Of a stretch of DNA of 11,953 bases, positions 7,593-11,953 are shown in pieces. This stretch comes from Myxococcales bacterium (GTDB lineage Bacteria; Myxococcota; Myxococcia; Myxococcales; Myxococcaceae). The notes beneath the pieces are model-generated. The model searched no databases. It was not told the DNA's origin and saw only the letters and a list, made by a program, of their open reading frames with translations. The translations under genes and the position numbers were made by a program. Position 1 is the stretch's first letter, and the number at the start of each line of letters is the position of its first letter. Location of the stretch: positions 1 through 11,953 of the forward strand of contig PMBV01000329.1 in NCBI GenBank assembly GCA_003153055.1, in the 5' to 3' direction.

Positions 7593-8593
7593 GGCGCGTA
7601 CCAGCGAAGCACAGACGCACCGAACGTGAAGCCGGCGCCGACCCCGGAGATGACCACCACGTCGCCATGCTTCAGCTTCTTCTGCTCGTTCGCTTCACAC
7701 AGCGCGATGGCCATCGACGCCTCGGCGGTGTTGCCGATGTCGGCGACGTTCGTGTGGGTCTTCGTCATCGGCAACTTCATCTTGCCCATGAGGTACTGAA
7801 TCAAGTGCAGGTTCGCCTGGTGAAAGATGAAGAAGTCGACCGCCTCGACGCCAAGCTTCGCCTTGGCGAGCGCACGCTTGATCACCGTTGGCTGATATTG
7901 CACGACCTGTTTCCAGACCTCCATGCCGTTGATTTCGTAATAGTTGAGCGCTTGATCGATGTTGTCTGCGCGCATCGGAAAGCTCGAGCCACCTCCACGA
8001 ATGCGCACCGACTCGTAGACCTGGGTGTTCGAGAACACGTCGTGCGCCAGAAAGCCGAAGCCCGCAGGCACCCGGCCCAGCACCGCGGCGCCGGCGCCGT
8101 CTCCGAAGTAGAGGGAAGACTGAGGGTCTTTCCAATTCACGAAGCGCGACTGAAGCGCCGCGCCGATGACGACCGCGTGACTGAGGGTCGGGTCGCAGGT
8201 GAGCCGGTCTGCCGCCGTGTTCAAGCCGACTTGAAACGCGGTGCAGTTCGCCATCAGGTCGTAGGCGGCGGCGTTCTTCGTGCCCAGCAGTTGGTGCACC
8301 TTGCAGGCGAGCGCGGGCATCACATAGTCGGCCGTGAAGGTGCACCCCAGCACCAGGCCGACCTGCTCAGGTGAAACACCGGCGCGCTCGAGCGCCTGCT
8401 GGCTCGCCGCCGCGGACATGGCCGAGCAGGTCTCGGTGTCCTCGGCCACGAACCGTTGTCTGACGCCGGTCTTCTTCTCGATGGTGCCCGGCTCGAGACC
8501 TGCGCTCGTCTCGACGGACTCGTTGGTGACGAGCTTCTTGGGCACATAGGCCCCCATGCCCAGGATGCCGATGCCGGTGGTCGGTGCGTTCAT
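7589..8593 (-). CDS. Beta-ketoacyl-ACP synthase III (KAS III/FabH family)
   Basis: This 334-aa thiolase-fold condensing enzyme carries the full KAS III triad: Cys117 in DLMANCTAFQVGL, His258 in FIFHQANLHL and Asn288 in IGNTAEAS. The glycine-rich YFGDGAGAAVLG (162-173) and C-terminal GAGFTFGASVLRW are also canonical. It should accept a primer acyl group on Cys117 and condense it with a second acyl- or malonyl-ACP. The frame is open further upstream to 8710, but the ATG at 8593 is right because the sequence from NAPTTGIGILGMGAYVP onward is the normal KAS III N-terminus. It also overlaps the hydrolase stop as ATGA. No well-spaced Shine-Dalgarno is visible, so translation probably depends on coupling. 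KAS III-like enzymes next to FkbH and a discrete ACP are typical of tetronate clusters, but here it could equally be the elongating enzyme for a short modified acyl chain. Substrate selectivity is unknown. Confidence 0.93.
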   Translation of the reverse strand: MNAPTTGIGILGMGAYVPKKLVTNESVETSAGLEPGTIEKKTGVRQRFVAEDTETCSAMSAAASQQALERAGVSPEQVGLVLGCTFTADYVMPALACKVHQLLGTKNAAAYDLMANCTAFQVGLNTAADRLTCDPTLSHAVVIGAALQSRFVNWKDPQSSLYFGDGAGAAVLGRVPAGFGFLAHDVFSNTQVYESVRIRGGGSSFPMRADNIDQALNYYEINGMEVWKQVVQYQPTVIKRALAKAKLGVEAVDFFIFHQANLHLIQYLMGKMKLPMTKTHTNVADIGNTAEASMAIALCEANEQKKLKHGDVVVISGVGAGFTFGASVLRWYAP

Positions 8594-9291
8594 GTGGAAG
8601 CGGTATCTCCGAAGATGAAGTAGCTCGGCGCGGGACCGGTGAGACCCCTCCACCAGCTGCGAGCCTCGCCGATGGTCCAGGGGCGGCCGTGGCCAGGAAA
8701 GATGATGCACGCCTCGGGGAGGCCCTCGAGGAGCCGCGTCACCGAGACCTTGAGCGCCGCGGGGTCGCTCTCGGGGTAATTGCTTGGCCCGATGTGAGAG
8801 TGAAAGAGCGTGTCGCCCGTGAACACGAACGAGCCCTCGACGACATAGCTAACGCTGCCCGAGGTGTGCCCGGGCGTGGCCATCACCTGAACTGAATGCC
8901 CTGGCCAATCGAGGGCACTGGTCTCCGGTGCGAAGTAGGCGAGGCCGCGCGGGGCGCGCACCGCGGCGCGGGCGAAGCGGAACGCATACGTGCCAGCCTG
9001 CCGCACGAGGCGCTCCTCGAGCTTGTGCACCTGGGCGGTGATGCCAAATCGCAGGCCGAAGACTTCAGCTGAGGCCACGTGGTCGAAGTGACCGTGGGTC
9101 AGGGCGATGGCTCCCATCTGGTGAGCCTCGAGCTGCTCGGTGAGGAAGGGCTCTTCCATCCCGGGGTCTATCAGCAGGTGCTCCTGAGTCGGCTCGTGGG
9201 TCACCACGTAGCAGTTCTGCTTGAAGACGCTGTTGGTCAGCGTCGTCACCCGGTAGTCGCCAATTGCAATGGTCGGCCTCGCGACGCCCAT
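8590..9291 (-). CDS. Metallo-beta-lactamase-fold hydrolase (glyoxalase II/thioesterase-like)
   Basis: This 233-aa protein carries the complete metal-binding set of the fold. HGHFDH (66-71) gives H66, H68, D70 and H71. H142 lies in TPGHTSGS, D160 in FTGDTLF and H201 in IFPGHGRPW. These residues fit a two-metal hydrolase of the glyoxalase II type, which cleaves thioesters. No signal peptide is seen, so it should be cytoplasmic. In an operon of ACP-bound intermediates, I infer that it hydrolyses an acyl-ACP, either to release the product or to clear stalled intermediates. Some fungal polyketide systems use discrete MBL-fold thioesterases this way. It starts 9 bases after the SDR stop and overlaps the KAS III start by four bases. 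A lactonase or general glyoxalase II role remains possible. Confidence 0.85.
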   Translation of the reverse strand: MGVARPTIAIGDYRVTTLTNSVFKQNCYVVTHEPTQEHLLIDPGMEEPFLTEQLEAHQMGAIALTHGHFDHVASAEVFGLRFGITAQVHKLEERLVRQAGTYAFRFARAAVRAPRGLAYFAPETSALDWPGHSVQVMATPGHTSGSVSYVVEGSFVFTGDTLFHSHIGPSNYPESDPAALKVSVTRLLEGLPEACIIFPGHGRPWTIGEARSWWRGLTGPAPSYFIFGDTAST

Positions 9292-9300
9292 GCAGCCGCC

Positions 9301-10011
9301 CTAGTTCACGAGGCAGGTATGAAGAACCTGCCCGGTGACACAGCCGCTCTGGGGCGCCGTGAAGAACTGCACGATGTTACACAGCTCGGCCACGTCGATG
9401 GGGCGCTGGAGCGTCTGCATCGCCAGCATGTTTGCTTTCCATTGGTCTCCGAACGCCATGGACGCCTCGGTGCTCACGAGCGAAGGCGACACCACGTTAC
9501 AGGTGATGCCCTGGTTCGCGACCTCCCGTGCAAGGACCTTGGTGAACTCGACCACCGCAGCCTTGGCCGACGCATACGCGGGAGTGCCTGGAGCGTGCAG
9601 CTCTGTCATGATGGAGGTGAGGTTGACGATGCGCCCGTAGCGCTGGAGCCCCATGAGCTTCGAATACTCCCGGCACACCAGAAACGTCGTGGTGAGAATG
9701 GAGTTCACAAAAGCCTGAAAGCTTTCCAGCGTGGTGACACCGGTGAGGGCCCCTCGCTCGACCAGCCCGACGTTGCACACCAGCGCGTCAACCCGGCCAT
9801 GTTCACGCTTGACCCCACGCGCCCAGTCACGCACCTGCTTCTCGTCGGAGACGTCGACGCGAGAGTGGTGGTAGCCGGAGAGGTCGCCGAGGGTCGACTC
9901 TCCGCGGCTGCAGCCGATGACCGTCCACCCATGGGTCGCGAAGAACTCCGCCATGCCGCGCCCGATGCCGCGGCTGGTGCCCGTGATGACCATGACGTTC
10001 GAGGTGCTCAT
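9301..10011 (-). CDS. Short-chain dehydrogenase/reductase (FabG-like)
   Basis: This 236-aa protein is a classical SDR with a Rossmann motif TGTSRGIG at 10-17, a modified NNAG motif CNVG at 79-82, and the full catalytic tetrad N103, S133, Y146 and K150 (YASAK). FabG relatives reduce 3-ketoacyl-ACP with NADPH, and the operon context supports that role. The protein matches the sugar-nucleotide-modifying SDR group less well, as there is no long C-terminal extension. A clear Shine-Dalgarno (AGGGAG, 10018-10023) lies six bases from the ATG. With the SDR half of the fused protein there are two ketoreductase-type domains and no recognisable enoyl reductase. The two may act on different ketones, or this one may oxidise an alcohol. 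Confidence 0.88.
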   Translation of the reverse strand: MSTSNVMVITGTSRGIGRGMAEFFATHGWTVIGCSRGESTLGDLSGYHHSRVDVSDEKQVRDWARGVKREHGRVDALVCNVGLVERGALTGVTTLESFQAFVNSILTTTFLVCREYSKLMGLQRYGRIVNLTSIMTELHAPGTPAYASAKAAVVEFTKVLAREVANQGITCNVVSPSLVSTEASMAFGDQWKANMLAMQTLQRPIDVAELCNIVQFFTAPQSGCVTGQVLHTCLVN

Positions 10012-10054
10012 GCGCGTTGCTCCCTGCCGCCCGCCGGGGCGAGCTGACCTGGCC

Positions 10055-10354
10055 TTACGATGCGGCCAGCGAGACGAGGTACTCGGCGAACATGGCCCCC
10101 GAGAGCTGCGCAGCCCCGGGGTACTTGTCCTGGAGATCCGTCAGTACGATGTAGACGTCCTTGCCGGTCTTGCGATTGAGCCGCTCTTCGACGTCGGTGA
10201 TGAAGGTCACGAACCCCATTGAATCAAGGCTCGATTCCTGCCCGAGCAGCACTGCCCCGTCGCTCACTGGCAGGGCCGTTTCGATGAGGCCACTGCGCTT
10301 GAGACTGTCGATGGATTCCTGCATCAGGGCCATCACGTCACTTTTCGAAAGCAT
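10055..10354 (-). CDS. Acyl carrier protein-like protein (ACP-2)
   Basis: This 99-aa protein reads as a phosphopantetheine carrier with the attachment serine S45 in SSLDSMGFVTFITDVEERL. It differs from ACP-1: it is longer, has DSM instead of DSL, a longer N-terminal helix (residues 1-30) and a basic insertion (NRKTGKDV) after helix II. The frame is open further upstream to 10399, but those residues look non-coding. The ATG at 10354 begins the ACP-like sequence; ATGs at codons 8 and 11 are less likely starts. It is the first gene of the operon, 43 bases before the SDR gene. A possible hairpin lies just upstream. The early position suggests that it carries the chain processed by the SDR, KAS III and MaoC enzymes, while ACP-1 serves FkbH or the ligase. 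That division is inference. Confidence 0.82.
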   Translation of the reverse strand: MLSKSDVMALMQESIDSLKRSGLIETALPVSDGAVLLGQESSLDSMGFVTFITDVEERLNRKTGKDVYIVLTDLQDKYPGAAQLSGAMFAEYLVSLAAS

Positions 10355-10509
10355 TCTCGTTTCCCGTAGCACGCGGGTTCTTGGCTGTAAACCCGCCACA
10401 CGCCCACCGTCGTTCGGCCCGGAACTCGTAGAGACTCCGCTCCACCGGCTCCCTCCACGTGCCCTCCGCGCGGTTGCAAGGCGAGTGGCGATGGCATAGG
10501 CGACGCCGC
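10355..10509. promoter_or_regulatory. Divergent intergenic region between the acyl operon and the GtrA gene
   Basis: This 155-base gap separates the first gene of the minus-strand operon from the plus-strand GtrA gene, so promoters for both should lie here. I see no clear sigma-70 -35/-10 pair and no sigma-54 GG-N10-GC element. The best structural feature is the inverted repeat next to the ACP-2 start. The region is open on the - strand (frame ending at 10338) with no recognisable product. Confidence 0.45.
10373..10396. promoter_or_regulatory. Inverted repeat upstream of the acyl operon
   Basis: A perfect 7-base inverted repeat, GCGGGTT and AACCCGC, flanks a 10-base spacer, starting 18 bases before the ACP-2 start codon. 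No T-run follows on either strand, so it is not a classical terminator. It could be an operator for a dimeric regulator or a hairpin in the mRNA leader near the ribosome binding site. Confidence 0.4.
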
Positions 10510-10926
10510 ATGAATGACCCGCGGCGAGCGCTGCAAAAGACGACGCGCCAGGTCACCTCCTTCGGCCTCATCGGCGGCCTCGGAGCACTGACGAACGCCG
10601 GGGCCTATGCCGCCTGCATCTTTCTCGGCATGCAGTACCTCGTGGCGTTGGCCATTGCATGGGGCGCGTCCACGCTGCAAGGCTACTTGCTCAACCGCAA
10701 GTTCACCTTCCAGAGCTCGACGCCGGTGCGTCGCTCGCTCCCCAGAGTCGTCGCGGTGTACGTCGCCCAACAGGGGATCACCGCTGGTGGCATCTCGGTG
10801 CTCGTCGAGCGGTTCGGCGTCGGCCAGTTCCCCGCCTACCTGGTGATGGTGGGACCAGCAGTTCTCTTCAGTTTTCTGGCGATGCGCTTCTTCGCGTTCG
10901 CGCCACCCCAACGTGCACAGACCTGA
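10510..10926 (+). CDS. GtrA-family membrane protein
   Basis: This 138-aa protein has four predicted membrane segments at about 17-38, 42-60, 79-100 and 108-130. The motif GYLLNRKFTF (58-67), between segments 2 and 3, is the signature of the GtrA family. Members are small membrane proteins associated with surface-polysaccharide glycosylation, thought to flip or stabilise polyprenyl-phosphate-linked sugars such as undecaprenyl-phosphate-glucose. The start is placed at the ATG at 10510, where the basic N-terminus (MNDPRRALQK) precedes the first membrane segment; the frame is open back to 10459. No good Shine-Dalgarno is visible. The gene is transcribed away from the acyl operon and shares its upstream region with it. 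The usual partner glycosyltransferase is not adjacent in intact form; only a decayed family 2 glycosyltransferase lies downstream on the other strand. Confidence 0.85.
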   Translation: MNDPRRALQKTTRQVTSFGLIGGLGALTNAGAYAACIFLGMQYLVALAIAWGASTLQGYLLNRKFTFQSSTPVRRSLPRVVAVYVAQQGITAGGISVLVERFGVGQFPAYLVMVGPAVLFSFLAMRFFAFAPPQRAQT

Positions 10927-10987
10927 GGCAGCGAGCGATACGTCGGGGGCCTCGCCTTCGCAGGTGCGCACGCTGGTCACCGAAGGC

Positions 10988-11438
10988 TTACGCCGCCTCA
11001 TTCCGCAGGCGCGAAGGAGAACCGACCCTCGCTCGCCGGGTCCCGGAGAACAAAACCGCTCCCACGTGGAAGACGAAGGCGTGGTTGCAGCGGCCGATCC
11101 GGTAGCCGGCCACCCGCGCCCGCTGGCACCAATCATTCTCCCCGTTGTGGCCACGGCCACATGCGAGATCGAACCCCAGTTTCTCGAGCGCCGTGCGCCG
11201 CACGAGCAGGCAGAACCCGTGCGTAGTCGGCATCGCCGGGAACTGAGCGCGCCCCGATCGAGGCAGGGCCTGGGCGCGAAAGGCACCGGACTCGAGCGCC
11301 TCGGGCAGGCCCATCGCCGTGCGACCACATAGCGCAGCGGCGATTGAGATTGGGCGCCGTTCCCGTCGGGTACAACGGCGGGTCTTCCTCTCTCGGACGG
11401 CTCGCTCGCAGGCGCAGGGCTCCCGGCTCGGGGTTCAC
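10988..11438 (-). pseudogene. Decayed family 2 glycosyltransferase
   Basis: One frame (10988-11314) clearly encodes the C-terminal half of a GT-A glycosyltransferase: MPTTHGFCLLVRRTALEKLGF, then GRGHNGENDWCQRARVAGYR, which corresponds to the GxGxxEND-type acid/base motif, then AFVFHVGAVLFSG. Upstream of about 11314 this frame becomes arginine-rich and unlike the family. A second frame (open 11133-11438) continues the expected sequence with PPLYPTGTAPNLN. I infer at least one frameshift between about 11300 and 11370. The N-terminal nucleotide-binding half, including the DxD motif, is missing, and the C-terminus stops early (RLRNEAA). It lies antisense to and downstream of GtrA, consistent with a once larger glycan locus. 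Sequencing error could mimic the frameshift but not the missing N-terminal half. Confidence 0.65.
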
Positions 11439-11571
11439 CCCGGGCCAACTGCAAGAGTGCCCCTCAGCGCTCGGCAGAAGTAGGCCGGTCGAGAAGCGTT
11501 TCGTGCATCCGACGCACTCGATCGACCCTACGGACCGAGGAGAAACCCAGCGGCGTGCCCCCCGCGGCGAC
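11439..11571. other. Non-coding or degenerate stretch
   Basis: No intact gene is supported between the glycosyltransferase remnant and the methyltransferase stop. A short - strand frame (11464-11571) directly follows the methyltransferase TAG in the same frame and ends RMHETLLDRPTSAER before a TGA. It has no good start near its beginning and is too short to name. It may be leftover coding sequence from a decayed gene. Confidence 0.35.
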
Positions 11572-11953
11572 CTATGGCGCCGTCAGGACAAACTCGAGCT
11601 CGGTCGTATTTCCAGGGACCAGTCGATCGACCACAGCCACCGGCAGGGTCGCTAACAGGAGCAGGGGGTACACTCGCAAGTGCCCGCGAACAGGGGTTCT
11701 AAGCATCATCTTCATGTAATGCTCCAGGGTGAATGCCCACGCGCTCGGCAAGAAGGTCTTACGAAACAGCATCCCGGAGAACCCCCACCGTCTTGCCGCA
11801 ATTCTCAACCCGACAGCCGAAAACATCGCAGTGTGATACGGAAAGTGCAAGTAGCCCCAGTTTCGCCCGAACATACTGGCCGCTCTATGAGATGCGTTTG
11901 GTGTCAAGCCCCAAACTATTCCGCCCGGCTTCAACATACCCCTGAGCTGAGAC
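11572..11953 (-). CDS. SAM-dependent methyltransferase, C-terminal part (truncated by window edge)
   Basis: The frame is open across the right edge, so the N-terminus with the SAM-binding glycine motif lies outside the window. The visible 126 residues begin SQLRGMLKPGGIVWGLTPN, the usual post-catalytic LKPGG-strand of class I UbiG/Methyltransf_23-type enzymes. FGRNWGYLHFPYHTAMFS and RRWGFSGM follow, both typical of this group in polysaccharide clusters. The C-terminus carries a hydrophobic segment (VYPLLLLATLPVAVV) and ends naturally at a TAG. The ATG at 11937 lies inside the LKPGG strand and is not the start. The likely role is O-methylation of a sugar or glycan end. The acceptor is unknown. 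Confidence 0.82.
   Translation of the reverse strand, partial: SQLRGMLKPGGIVWGLTPNASHRAASMFGRNWGYLHFPYHTAMFSAVGLRIAARRWGFSGMLFRKTFLPSAWAFTLEHYMKMMLRTPVRGHLRVYPLLLLATLPVAVVDRLVPGNTTELEFVLTAP

Noticed and set aside
9079..10047. Long plus-strand frame (322 codons) opposite the SDR and MBL genes
   Set aside because: It spans two real genes on the other strand and shows no recognisable domain.
10460..10500. Possible sigma-54 promoter around TTGCA before GtrA
   Set aside because: No GG dinucleotide lies ten bases upstream of the GC, so the element does not fit the consensus.
10338..10571. Small minus-strand frame overlapping the ACP-2 start
   Set aside because: It has no recognisable product, overlaps the start of GtrA and lies mostly in the divergent promoter region. 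A remnant cannot be excluded but is not supported.
10333..11454. Long open frame on the minus strand (373 codons)
   Set aside because: It runs antisense through GtrA and out of frame through ACP-2 and the glycosyltransferase remnant. The translation is low-complexity and arginine-rich, as expected of a shadow frame in high-GC DNA.

Overview
The window is high in G+C (about 60-65% by eye) and densely packed. Many genes overlap by 4 bases and several start with GTG. The gene families (XrtA/PEP-CTERM-type polysaccharide deacetylase, GtrA, family 2 glycosyltransferase, FkbH, KAS III) suggest a Gram-negative bacterium, perhaps a myxobacterium or another high-GC proteobacterium. That assignment is inferred from gene style only; no rRNA, tRNA or marker gene is present. 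I saw no CRISPR array or convincing insertion sequence.

Left flank (1-1768, + strand): an unresolved stretch (1-271), a coiled-coil protein with a C-terminal SRFWK-type tail often seen in surface-polysaccharide loci, and a polysaccharide deacetylase with a good ribosome binding site. A 25-codon open frame overlaps the deacetylase stop as ATGA and then stops. It may be the stub of a lost downstream gene.

Core (1833-10354, - strand): one tightly packed nine-gene set, read from right to left. The order is acyl carrier protein (ACP-2), SDR ketoreductase, metallo-beta-lactamase-fold hydrolase, KAS III ketosynthase, MaoC dehydratase-SDR fusion, FkbH-like glyceryl-ACP synthase (SGNH, HAD and GNAT regions), a second ACP (ACP-1), an AMP-forming acyl ligase, and a tandem-GNAT acyltransferase. 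Gaps are 43 bases or less, and four junctions overlap by 4 or 11 bases, so it is almost certainly one operon. The set encodes a small dissociated thioester pathway. A carboxylic acid can be activated by the ligase and a three-carbon glyceryl unit by FkbH. The ketosynthase can then condense, the SDRs reduce and the MaoC domain dehydrate. The hydrolase may edit or release, and the GNAT protein may pass the acyl group to an amino sugar or other acceptor. FkbH, a small ACP and a KAS III-like enzyme are also the hallmark of tetronate biosynthesis, so a small diffusible product is an alternative. The product cannot be read from the sequence.

Right flank (10510-11953): a divergent GtrA-family membrane protein (+), a decayed family 2 glycosyltransferase (-), and the C-terminal part of a SAM-dependent methyltransferase (-) running off the right edge. 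The acyl operon therefore sits inside a surface-glycan region with decayed genes near its edges, which fits an accessory cassette that decorates a glycan.
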